From positions 9,550,001 through 9,614,000 of the forward strand of contig CM020503.1 of NCBI GenBank assembly GCA_009823395.1: 64,000 nucleotides of DNA, read 5' to 3'. The notes below the pieces were generated by a model. The model worked only from the letters and a program-made list of their open reading frames with translations. It did not search any database and was not told the origin of the DNA. The DNA is from Thamnaconus septentrionalis (taxonomy: Eukaryota > Chordata > Actinopteri > Tetraodontiformes > Monacanthidae). A program made the position numbers and the translations under genes. Shown here piece by piece: positions 26,258-33,348 of the stretch; the first letter of the stretch is position 1; every line of letters starts with the position of its first letter.

Positions 26258-29200
26258 TAATAACAACATGAATAAAGTCAGCAGATTTAGGCACGTCAAT
26301 ATTAACATAGATATTAGCATTTTTCAAAGAATTCTCTGACTGCAGACTTGGTACAATGCCATGTAGAAGTGAACAGTAATGTTAATGACACTCACCTGAT
26401 AATTGGCCATCTCAATCAGCTGCTCCATGTCTTTATCCGGATGCCTCTGCTTGAGATCCTTCAGGGTCCTGGCCATGTCTCGTCGAGCCTCGTCCTCCTC
26501 GTCCTTGGGCCCGCCTTCCTCCATCATCCCTCCGTCCATCCCACTGTGACAGTTCAACACCATCTGCCCGTCCAGCTCCAGCATGTCCATCTTGGTAAAG
26601 CCGCCCGGGCCGAGTGCACCTCCTCCTCCGTCCATTCCTCCCATCCCGCCGTCTGCGCACCCCTCCGTCTCGATGATGATGCCGCGGTTCTTGTCGGCGC
26701 GGTAGCGTTTGCGGACGTACTTGTAGAAGAGGAGGCGCCTGTCGGCCACCCAGGCCTGGACCACGCACAGCGGGAAGAAGAGGAAGGTCAGCACTGCCTC
26801 CCACACCTGGTGGAAAGTGGGGGAAAAAAAGAGAGCAGAGTTACATCTTTCATCCATCTTCCCAATTTCTGTCCAAAAAGCACTCTTGGTTTTTATCAGC
26901 GTCCTCACCGCCACCTCTCCGGGGGAAAACACGCTCAGAATCAGGTAAAGCCAGATGTAGGCGAAGATGCTCCAGGCCGCCGTGACGAAGAACACCCGCA
27001 GGTGTTTGATTTTCCGCGTCTCGCCGTCGGGCACCACGTAAACGCACAGGGCGATGATGACAAACATGTTGAAGGCGGCGCTGCCCACGATGGTGCTGGG
27101 ACCCAGAGAGCCGGCCTCGAAGCCGTGGCCGCACACCTGTGAGGGGGAGCACAATCAGATTTGCCCTCATCCCAGCACATTCCTCCTCGTGAGTTAATCT
27201 GATGTGTAACCGCCAGGCTCATATCCTGGCTCACCTCAATAACAGACAGCAGGATCTCAGGGGCACTAGAACCCAGAGCCATTAGAGTGAGATTGGACAC
27301 GGTCTCATTCCAGATCCGGACTGTGGCTGTCGTGGTCTCGCCGTTCGGCCTTTTTATAGTAATCTCCTTTTCCTGGGAGGTTATGACCTGAAAGGGAGAA
27401 GATGTGATTAAGTAAAAAGAAGGAGGCAGCAAGGAAAGGATATATATAAAAAAAGTACAAGAACCAGAAAGGTAACTGTGAAGTCTTATTATCATTACTA
27501 TTATCATTATTATTATTGTTAGTAGTAGCAGTAGTATTAAAAAGAAGAAAAAGAAAAAGAAAAGAGGAACTATAACTATAATAAGAAGAATTCAATTCAA
27601 TTCAAACATTTATAGAGCTGTCAGTGAAACTCACTATAATAAAAAATCTTCTCGAGTGTCAATTGTGGTCATAAGTACATCGTTTTTCATAAGTGAAGAA
27701 CTACTTAAATTTAGGCTGAATCAAAGTCAAAGAAGCTTCCAGAAACAGTTCCTCGCTATTTAAGACAAAGACTTTGATCAGAAGAACATTATTATGTTAT
27801 ATTTATTATCCTATTATTGTGCGGAATAATATGCCTCTGGAAATGACCAATGACCAGGTTCTCTCACCTCACCTCTTGTGATGCACAAGGTCACCATACA
27901 ATCCAAAACATAATAAAATGGTGCAACAACAATACAAACACTCACTGGTAAAAAGCTAAGAGGTGTCTCCTACCTCAATAGATGACATGAAGCGGTCTGC
28001 AATGATGCTCATGCCCAGGAACATGTAGACGAGCGCTACAAAGTAAACGATAGCGCGGGCCACTTTGTCCCCTACAGATGGGTTCTGGGGGTTCCACACA
28101 GGCAGGACCACTCCTAAAAAGACAATAAAATAACTAACTGAATAAATGCAAACTTGGAGTCGGTGATTCTAAAAGAAAATGTGCACAATGACCTCCCCAC
28201 TACCTCCCTCCCTAATCTGTTGTGATTTATTGTGTATCTCACGGGCAGGACAGAGTGAATGGAATTATAATAAGTGAGGGACTTTTTGTCCTATTAAAAC
28301 TTATTGAAATGGATCAATGTGCGCCACTTTCAGGACAGTAAACTGGCACAATGAGCTAATAACTCACTGGTGGTGTGCTTTCTCTCGGGGGCATTGAAAC
28401 AGTGTCGCCTTTATAAGCTGCAGCTTTCCTGATTTATGAATTCAAACTGACAGTGTTCAGCTGAGTGGTGCATTAGCACCTGGCAACTGCTGGATAAATG
28501 TCTTAGCTCCTTAAGCGCTAAATTATCCTTCAAAATATACAGCAAAAATGCTTTAAGAAAATAGTAACAGGACTGCAACACAACAAAAAGAACTGCTAAA
28601 TATTTAAACTCATTCCTCAACGCAGAGTATTGCCATGTGGCTGTTACCTCAGCCACTTGAACAATGACTTGATAAAAAGTTGGGTTTGTTTGACATAGCA
28701 TATTTTAGATAATGTAACCAGACTTTGCATTTAGCCTAAAAGTGAAGGAAATATTATTATGTACAATGTTGGTGGCATAATGCACAATTAACCTTAGCAC
28801 TGTTTGCAATCTAGTTTGATTGTTCTTGATCATTTCTTTCCTATTAAAAGGGGGGAAATGAATGAGGGATTTTAGAAAACATTCCACAGATGGGCCAAAT
28901 TCAAAGAGCAGAATTTATGAAACGTGTGTTGGACTCAGTGACTGGTGGACTCAGTTGTGACTGAGATTTTAAAGATCAAACGCTTTACGTGTATTGTAAA
29001 TGGTAAATGGACTGCACTTATATAGCTCTTTCCAGCACCTTCACGGCACCCCAAAGCGCTTTACAATGGCCTCTCATTCACCCATGCACACACACATTCA
29101 AACACCAATGGGTGGCTGCTGCCATGCAAGGCGCAATTAGGGGTACAAACAGAACCAAACAGGTGGCTTAACCCCTCCAGCCCCTAGTTTCACCATTTCA

Positions 29201-29574
29201 ACATGCTGAATCTGACACAAGACGCACGTACAGCTCTCTGTCCGTAATGTTAATTCCTCCCCCCCAAAAAATGTAGCAACTACAGCTTCCTAATGGACAA
29301 GACTGACCCACCTTCCTGGCAGGGGTCCCCACTGGCGGAGCAGTTTTTAGTGGATGATTCTGCGTCGGCGGACACGGGACATGACAGGAGGAGAACGCAG
29401 GAGGTGAGGAAGACGAGCAGGGGTGAGGAGAAAAGAGAGGGAAGGAGGGAGGTGAGGCGGGATGGATGCAGAGCCATGGCTGCTGGAGCCATTTCTGCTG
29501 AAGCTGTCAGGACCTCACTGGACTCTACTGAGTTCTACTGGTGGGGGGGCGCAGCGTGGAACAATGTCCAAATC
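16066..29574 (-). CDS. slc8a: Na+/Ca2+ exchanger gene (SLC8/NCX family), 5' part, ten coding exons
   Basis: This is the 5' part of an electrogenic plasma-membrane exchanger that extrudes one Ca2+ for three Na+. Exons in order are 29312-29574 (coding from 29492), 27974-28113, 27235-27387, 26909-27136, 26396-26806, 23605-23715, 23353-23505, 20912-21008, 20247-20438 and 19198-19390, with a duplicate of the last at 16066-16258. All introns are GT-AG and phases are consistent: 1859 coding nt, 619 codons plus 2 nt. Visible landmarks are a signal peptide, the alpha-1 motif GSSAPE, the XIP segment beginning [11 protein letters not shown]1 with DDDHAG, and the start of CBD2. The second half of CBD2 and the C-terminal membrane domain (alpha-2 repeat) are absent and expected left of base 1. 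Family membership is certain. The paralogue is not: the split N-terminal region suggests the fish NCX4 group (slc8a4) rather than slc8a1-3, by inference from gene structure. Confidence 0.95.
16329..16530 (-). mobile_element. (AGAAT)n-tailed interspersed repeat, left duplication copy
   Basis: A short (AGAAT/AGAAC)n run is followed by GCTTTTATTTGTCCCATATT, which resembles the reversed 3' end of a common fish non-LTR element. The same block recurs at 19461-19660 because it lies inside the tandem duplication, so the second copy is not an independent insertion. Confidence 0.5.
16842..19973. repeat. Tandem duplication of about 3.1 kb, right (proximal) unit
   Basis: This is the second copy of 13704-16841. 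Matching landmarks lie 3132-3138 bp apart (for example 14985 and 18123; exon starts 16258 and 19390). The right edge is within the GT tract at 19953-20005, so its exact end is uncertain. It carries the frameshifted exon 10 copy and a purer GA microsatellite (16989-17049) than the left unit. Confidence 0.93.
19198..19390 (-). CDS. slc8a: slc8a exon 10, proximal copy: start of CBD2, carrying two compensating frameshifts
   Basis: This 193-nt exon begins with GG after CTACTCAG and reads [20 protein letters not shown], the start of the second Calx-beta domain. It includes the Glu equivalent to NCX1 E516 and, near the end, GEDYEL-type sequence with the D552 equivalent. Relative to the distal copy it has a net +1 change in the GGGCCCGCG run near 19303-19311 and a -1 change in a G run near 19251-19254. 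About 19 codons (residues 584-602) are therefore out of frame, giving [14 protein letters not shown] instead of the conserved [13 protein letters not shown]. The frame is restored for [17 protein letters not shown]. Both splice sites are intact (donor AAT/GTGAGT). It is either a damaged duplicate or sequencing error in GC-rich runs. Confidence 0.8.
19953..20005. repeat. (GT)n microsatellite at right edge of the duplication
   Basis: About 26 GT units. The corresponding tract at the internal junction (16823-16844) has only about 11, and the tandem join falls inside it. Confidence 0.95.
20247..20438 (-). CDS. slc8a: slc8a exon 9: Ca2+-binding half of CBD1
   Basis: This 192-nt exon encodes residues 492-555 plus one base. 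It carries the acidic Ca2+ site [20 protein letters not shown] and the closing strand [13 protein letters not shown]. These match NCX1 D446/D447/E451/E454 and D498-D500. The loop between them ([20 protein letters not shown]) differs from NCX1-3, the usual variable CBD1 loop. The acceptor is CCCTCAG/AG and the donor GCAG/GTGAGA, phase 1. Confidence 0.95.
20596..20611. repeat. Dispersed near-palindrome TTTGTGATGTCACAAA, copy 1
   Basis: Seven-base arms TTTGTGA/TCACAAA around TG, followed by GGGGGTTGG. Identical to the 45735 copy and similar to three others. It lies in slc8a intron 8. Confidence 0.6.
20912..21008 (-). CDS. slc8a: slc8a exon 8: middle of CBD1
   Basis: This 97-nt exon encodes residues 460-491 plus one base of codon 492. 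It reads [18 protein letters not shown], then [14 protein letters not shown], the diagnostic Calx-beta core. The Asp in GSDYEF (about 474) corresponds to Ca2+ ligand D421 of NCX1. The acceptor is CTCCAAG/GTG and the donor AAAG/GTATTA, leaving phase 1, which fits exon 9 exactly. Confidence 0.95.
21100..21260. repeat. Purine-rich tract with poly-G
   Basis: GAGGAGGAGGAGG and GGGGAGA words ending in a G run near 21233-21244, within slc8a intron 7 just upstream of exon 8 in the minus-strand sense. Confidence 0.8.
21261..23352. other. slc8a intron 7, unique part
   Basis: Apart from the degraded SINE (22190-22490) and a poly-C run near 21816, nothing recognisable was found. Confidence 0.6.
22190..22490 (-). 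mobile_element. Old, degraded copy of the same SINE family
   Basis: The order of blocks matches the SINE at 5670-6043 (tail-side sequence, then the GGAAGCTGGAG and GGGAACCCAC blocks, then the head around the A box), but with heavy divergence and small deletions. It lies in slc8a intron 7. Confidence 0.6.
23353..23505 (-). CDS. slc8a: slc8a exon 7: start of CBD1
   Basis: This 153-nt exon (51 codons, phase 0) encodes residues 409-459. After a divergent linker ([17 protein letters not shown]) it begins the first Calx-beta domain with [14 protein letters not shown] and a beta-strand LTVARHGGD. The Glu of DFEP (about 430) matches NCX1 E385, a CBD1 Ca2+ ligand, by eye alignment. CBD1 is the high-affinity cytosolic Ca2+ sensor that activates the exchanger. 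The acceptor is TTCCAG/GTG and the donor AAG/GTGTGT. The following intron is 2.3 kb. Confidence 0.93.
23564..23585. repeat. (CAA)n short repeat in intron 6
   Basis: Seven CAA units occupy part of the 99-bp intron between exons 6 and 7. Confidence 0.9.
23605..23715 (-). CDS. slc8a: slc8a exon 6: conserved loop segment before CBD1
   Basis: This 111-nt exon (37 codons, phase 0) encodes residues 372-408: [20 protein letters not shown], then [17 protein letters not shown]. It matches the loop segment just before CBD1 in all NCX proteins almost residue for residue. The acceptor is GATCAG/GTC. The donor is CGAAAA/GTCAGA, the weakest in the gene, but both the downstream exon's phase and family alignment place the junction there. 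Failure to splice would read into a CAA/TTG repeat. The next intron is 99 bp. Confidence 0.93.
25686..25818 (+). mobile_element. 5'-truncated copy of the same SINE/LINE 3' end
   Basis: This segment matches the 3' third of the SINE at 5670-6043 in opposite orientation, ending in (ATGA)n. It is flanked by a 10-bp direct repeat, gaatttaagc (25676-25685 and 25819-25828). The 5' truncation is typical of LINE-machinery insertions. It lies in slc8a intron 5, antisense to the gene. Confidence 0.85.
26227..26263. repeat. (TAA)n microsatellite
   Basis: About 12 ATA/TAA units in slc8a intron 5, about 130 bp from the end of exon 5. Confidence 0.95.
26396..26806 (-). CDS. slc8a: slc8a exon 5: TM5, XIP and start of the large cytosolic loop
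   Basis: This 411-nt exon (137 codons, phase 0) encodes residues 235-371. TM5 ([16 protein letters not shown]) is followed by the XIP segment at about 257-276 (starts [15 protein letters not shown]), the autoinhibitory, PIP2-responsive basic amphipathic helix. Position 251 is Gln in CVVQAW, where NCX1/NCX2 have Phe. A Gly/Met-rich insertion (about 284-303, including [11 protein letters not shown]) separates XIP from the acidic stretch [10 protein letters not shown]. The conserved helical block [20 protein letters not shown] then leads to ANYQ at the donor CAG/GTGAGT. Confidence 0.95.
26909..27136 (-). CDS. slc8a: slc8a exon 4: TM3 and TM4
   Basis: This 228-nt exon (76 codons, phase 0) encodes residues 159-234. 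It starts [19 protein letters not shown], then TM3 ([17 protein letters not shown]), the conserved cytosolic link [14 protein letters not shown], and TM4 ([20 protein letters not shown]), ending SPGEVA. Most vertebrate paralogues I know read SPGVV here, so the glutamate after SPG is unusual. The acceptor is CTCACAG/GTG and the donor GCG/GTGAGG. A 102-bp intron follows. Confidence 0.95.
27235..27387 (-). CDS. slc8a: slc8a exon 3: alpha-1 repeat, first half (TM2)
   Basis: This 153-nt exon (51 codons, phase 0 at both ends) encodes residues 108-158. It begins [18 protein letters not shown] and runs through [19 protein letters not shown] into TM2. The GSSAPE motif (about residues 146-151) includes the serines and the glutamate (NCX1 E113 equivalent) known to be essential for ion binding and transport. 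The acceptor is CTTTCAG/GTC and the donor GAG/GTGAGC. The next intron is only 98 bp and interrupts the alpha-1 region between SVIE and VCGHG. Confidence 0.95.
27974..28113 (-). CDS. slc8a: slc8a exon 2: extracellular N-terminus and TM1
   Basis: This 140-nt exon encodes residues 61-107. The acceptor is TTTTTAG/GAG and the donor GAG/GTAGGA. It completes the split glycine codon, then reads [17 protein letters not shown] followed by TM1 ([17 protein letters not shown]) and the invariant family stretch [12 protein letters not shown]. In NCX1, [20 protein letters not shown] is contiguous within one exon; here an intron of 586 bp falls between SSIE and VITSQ. Identity to NCX1-3 is obvious by eye. 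Confidence 0.95.
28114..29311. other. slc8a intron 1 (between coding exons 1 and 2)
   Basis: A 1.2-kb intron with a fish interspersed repeat near its 5' end (28995-29190). Otherwise nothing recognised. Confidence 0.7.
28995..29190 (-). mobile_element. Teleost interspersed repeat with GTAAATGGTAAATGG tail
   Basis: The stretch runs GTAAATGGTAAATGGACTGC, a TATATAGCTCTTTCCAG block, CCAAAGCGCTTTACAATG and CATTCACCCATGCACACAC, the order of a repeat I recognise as abundant in fish genomes. The family name is not certain. It lies in slc8a intron 1. Confidence 0.6.
29312..29574 (-). CDS. slc8a: slc8a exon 1: 5'UTR end, start codon, signal peptide
   Basis: The exon opens after a strong 3' splice site (pyrimidine-rich tract ending TTCTAG at 29575-29576), so about 82 nt of 5'UTR precede the start and an upstream non-coding exon must exist. 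Two in-frame starts, at 29492 (MAPAAM) and 29477 (MALHPS), both have purine at -3 and G at +4. I took the upstream one. A basic/hydrophobic stretch of about 35 residues forms a signal peptide ending near SADA. The short extracellular N-terminus follows with an N-glycosylation sequon (NCS) and two cysteines (CSASGDPC), matching the family's Cys-containing N-terminus. The donor is AAG/GTGGGT and the exon ends in phase 1 (60 codons plus G). Confidence 0.9.
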
Positions 29575-29600
29575 CTAGAACAGAGAAGAAGAACAGAGAA
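29574..29600 (-). promoter_or_regulatory. 3' splice site in the 5' leader of slc8a exon 1
   Basis: Reading the minus strand, a pyrimidine-rich run ends in TTCTAG directly before the 82-nt leader. This indicates that a spliced, non-coding upstream exon and the promoter lie to the right. SLC8A1 in mammals is known to use upstream non-coding exons and alternative promoters. Confidence 0.6.
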
Positions 29601-29990
29601 CAAAGATTGGTCAGGGTAGTGAAGACACATGTAGCATGTAGATGAGTTAGCATGGTGAGCTAATGCCACAGGTTTGGTTGGATGTCTGTCAATCTGTGGC
29701 TGGAACTAAAAGAATTGTTATGTATGTTGGGTTTTTTTAACCTGCAGACGTGCAAGATTGAGATGAACCGAGTCTGTAGGTTAGTAGAGAGGTTAGTTGC
29801 TCCACTCGCACAGACACTTGCACTGGAGAGCCAAAGGAAGCAGCTTTGGGCATTAAATTGTTAATGATCCTATGATTAAAACTGCATTCAATATTATATA
29901 TTATTTAAGATTTTCTAACATGACTGCTTATTTTGCTTGTACAAATCTAGACGAGTGCTAAAACACACAGTTCTGGAAATCAGCACTTGA

Positions 29991-30004
29991 TGTGATGTCA
30001 CAAA
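29991..30004. repeat. Dispersed near-palindrome, copy 2 (TGTGATGTCACAAA)
   Basis: Shares the 14-base core and the trailing GGG with copies 1 and 5. It lies about 400 bp upstream of slc8a coding exon 1. Confidence 0.6.
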
Positions 30005-30599
30005 GGGCGCTGTGACCTCATTGAACCCTGTCCTAGGTTGGTGGCAACAGGCCCAACCTGGTGTTTATTCTGGAAAGTACAAAAAAGCGTCAGGAGGTAA
30101 AGCTAATGCTCAATGACAGCGGAACCCGAGGGAGGAAGAGAAGAAGCAGGTGACAGCTGAACACGGCGGCCCTCCTGGGAGACAGATAGGCCATGAAATT
30201 CATTTCCAAGATAAAGATAAAACAGAATCTAAATTTGAATCTGATGTTGGTTTTGATAAAGAGCGTGCCAACGATAATAACCCATTTGAGCCCAAAAAGC
30301 CTCACTTTAAACACAGGAAACTCAGGCCTCTCTCTTTCAAGCGCCGCCTGAGAGGCAAAAGCTCGCAGCCTAATTGGCTGACATTTTCTCTCACTGTATA
30401 ATGTTTAGAAGTTACTGAATAGCGAAGGCCAAAATATTCAAACTCTGACGACTCCGAAGCCAGGCATCCTCTTGTGAGCGCAGTCAGCACGCTCGCCGGC
30501 ATATATTACCATTTAATAAGGGGACAGCGCCGGTTCTCCGGTGAACCCTCCCATTCCCACGTGGACAAAATGGCCTTGGATCAAATCTTTCATGTGAGT

Positions 30600-31020
30600 C
30601 TTTGCATACATCAGCGTTAATCGCCGCATGTGTGCGTGGGCAGCTGTAAACTCTGGTACTTTGGTGCAGATGTCGCGCCGCACACTGTGTACACTGTTAA
30701 GCCGCAAACACTGGCCGAGCCCGAGAACAAGCAGTTCCGCGTCAGAGGCACAGCAGCAATATGTTTTTCAGTGACAAGCGAGCGGAGAGGCTTTTTTTCT
30801 TTTTCCTGGCTGGACCGGAGTTCATACGGCGAGTGGAAATGGACAAAAAGGGGGAGTTGGAGCAGCATGAGCTGCCGGGGAGTTCAGGGGCCGAGCAGGT
30901 GCGAACAGGCAGCCTGCGGACAGACAGGAAGCACTGGGTGCGAGGTCGACGCACACGTATAGACGGAGCCCAAATGCTGAGAGACAAACAAGAAGGTGCT
31001 GACCTTGTAGTTGTTCTGGG
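30600..31020. promoter_or_regulatory. CpG-rich segment 1.1-1.5 kb upstream of slc8a coding exon 1
   Basis: I count roughly 24 CpGs in 30640-30960 (for example GTCGCGCCGC and GAGGTCGACGCACACG), far denser than the flanks. The following 30160-30600 also looks unique in sequence. Since exon 1 needs an upstream non-coding exon, this is a reasonable promoter or first-exon candidate. No defined core promoter motif was identified. Confidence 0.3.
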
Positions 31021-31062
31021 TAAGGCTTTTACACACAACACCAACACACACACAACACCAAA

Positions 31063-31095
<33 letters not shown>

Positions 31096-31816
31096 AGTGC
31101 ATGCACACTGGGGGTAAGTCAGCCCAGGGACAACCTTCTTGACTGTCTTCACACATGCAAAAGCCCACTTGCGCACACACAAACACACACACACACGTGC
31201 GCACGCACACAAACAGTTAGTCATCTGTCATGACATTAGCAGGGAGTTGCTGACCCTGTCTTCATCTATCTTCCAGGGTCCCGCTGCTCCGACAACAACC
31301 TGTCACTTCAATACTCCACTCACTCCTCTCCTCCGCCGTCTCCCCTCGCCACTGCCTTCTCTCACTCCCAGAGTCCCCCCCCCCACCCTCACCCCTCCCT
31401 CAGCTCCCCATACCCTGTTTTCTTTCCTTCCCCCTCCTCTGTCAGAAGTGGGTCGTCAACGTTCGCCCAGTGATTTTAGAGCGCCGTTGAGGTTTTTTTT
31501 TGCTTCCATTGACGCGTGCCAGTTGTGATGCCTGCATCAAAATTGGCAAATTGGTGTAGAAAACCATTCAGAAGGGCCCAGGGGGAAATTAATCAGCATG
31601 CATTAGTTTCTAATTGCTCCCTAAATTAATTTGGTACACTTAATTTACTTGAGGGCACAAAATTAGTATTATTAGTAAGTATTACAGGCTTGAAGTTTGG
31701 AATCAAATGCAGTGACACTCTTAGAGGTGCTGGAAGAATCAAGTTTGACCTTAACATTGTCAGTGAACAACCCAGAAATGAGAATTACTCCATGCTGCTA
31801 CACAACGAATCAACCC

Positions 31817-31830
31817 CTTGTGATGTCACA
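31817..31830. repeat. Dispersed near-palindrome, copy 3 (CTTGTGATGTCACA)
   Basis: The core TTGTGATGTCACA is intact; the right arm continues GAGGGC instead of AAGGGC. Confidence 0.5.
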
Positions 31831-33313
31831 GAGGGCACCTGTGCTTTGCTGATATCTCCGACAGGTCCTTATAGGCTGCTTGGCCGCTACCTTGTTTTGC
31901 CCAAATCGTGGCTGGGGCATCAGCTTCAGTTTTAGCATGAAGCTAAAGCCGTGTATACTCTGTGGTTTGTTTATGGGTTTCTGATATTTGTGAGACTGGA
32001 GGTCAGGAAGAAGAATAAAAGACTGATCATTGTTATAATATGGGAGAAATGTACTGATGAAGTCTCCAGATTAAACATGTTGGTCTGCCTTAAAATATTC
32101 ACTTCTCAATAAATCACTTCTTCATTTCCACACTGGCACCTCACTCAGAGGTTCTGATGATGTGGTGTGATGATGCCTTGTGGGCTCCTCGCTTGTTTTA
32201 CCTCTTTCATTCAAACCTTTTCTCACACTCCCCCCATCTCCCTGCACCTCCCTCTCAGCCACACTGACAGCTTCGCTCTTGCTCTGCCCACGTTGCTCAG
32301 TGTGTCAGCGTAAGCTAATGTCCTGTCCTCCTCTCGCTCGCCGCCTACGCACAACTTCACGTCTTCAGCGCCTCTCCATCCACCCCACCCCACCCCCATC
32401 CGCACCGCCTTTCACACCTTTCATTCCTCCAACCGCGTCGTCTGTTTAATGCCATCCGCAGCTGTAAACAAATCAGATGAACTTCTAGTTCACAGTATGG
32501 ATTTTGTTGGCAAGGGAGTAAATAAGAATAGCGGGACTCAAGGAAAAGTGGGTGGAGGATTTTTTTTTTTCCTTTCTTGTCAACATTTACTTCAAACTGA
32601 ATGAATGTAAGGACAGAAAAATGGCTATGTTGCAGTGGTCTGTGCATACAATGATTCATGATCAGTGTAGTGAATGGAGGTTTAGGAGCAGCAGGGACTT
32701 TGCAAGGAGACCAGAGCGAGATGATGGTCACCAGGGGCCTTCCCGATGGTGCAAAGGTCGACACTCTACATTAATTAACATGTTATGTGCAGTATGTTAG
32801 TTAAGTGCTTGGCTGCCAGAGTAAAGTCACACTGACGGTACCTATGGCAATCCCTTTAGTCTCTCCCTACGTTCCTTCATTGTCATGGTCTGTGGTTTGC
32901 AAGGTGAAGGTGTGTCAGCAGCCTCTTCCTGCTGTCAACACGGCCCTTTGTTACACGATACCAAAGCCCTTTGATTCAGAGTGGAACCCAGGCCAGTTGA
33001 GTCCTCCAGATCTGAGTGTGAGGTTTAGAATCTCAGTGATGCAGTTCCAGACATACAATAAAGAACGGCGCTCAGTAGCCTGATGCCAAACAAAGAGTGT
33101 TGACTTTTAGCCTTTGTGCTTGCTTAAGTGTGTGTGTGCATGTGTGCGTCTGTGTGTGTGTGCGTGCGCTTCTTACATGGTAAAGGAGCGCCCTCAGAGG
33201 ATATGAATCATCCCAGAGGATCACACACACGGCACCCGTGCACACGCGCTCACACACTGACCTATTCTGAGCTGACGGTCATTAATCTGCTGGTGAGTGC
33301 ACGAGGGCCAACC

Positions 33314-33315
<2 letters not shown>

Positions 33316-33348
<33 letters not shown>
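33316..33348. repeat. (CA)n microsatellite
   Basis: About 16 CA units. A (CA)n at 31066-31088 is similar. Confidence 0.95.

Larger units (their letters stand above)
23716..26395. other. slc8a intron 5
   Basis: A 2.68-kb intron containing a truncated SINE (25686-25818) and a TAA microsatellite. No coding signal. Confidence 0.7.

Noticed and set aside
26348..27142. 264-codon plus-strand ORF
   Set aside because: It is the antisense shadow of exchanger exons 4 and 5.
30150..30401. 83-codon plus-strand ORF with a charged composition
   Set aside because: No known domain and no conservation evidence. It is more likely chance in a unique upstream region.
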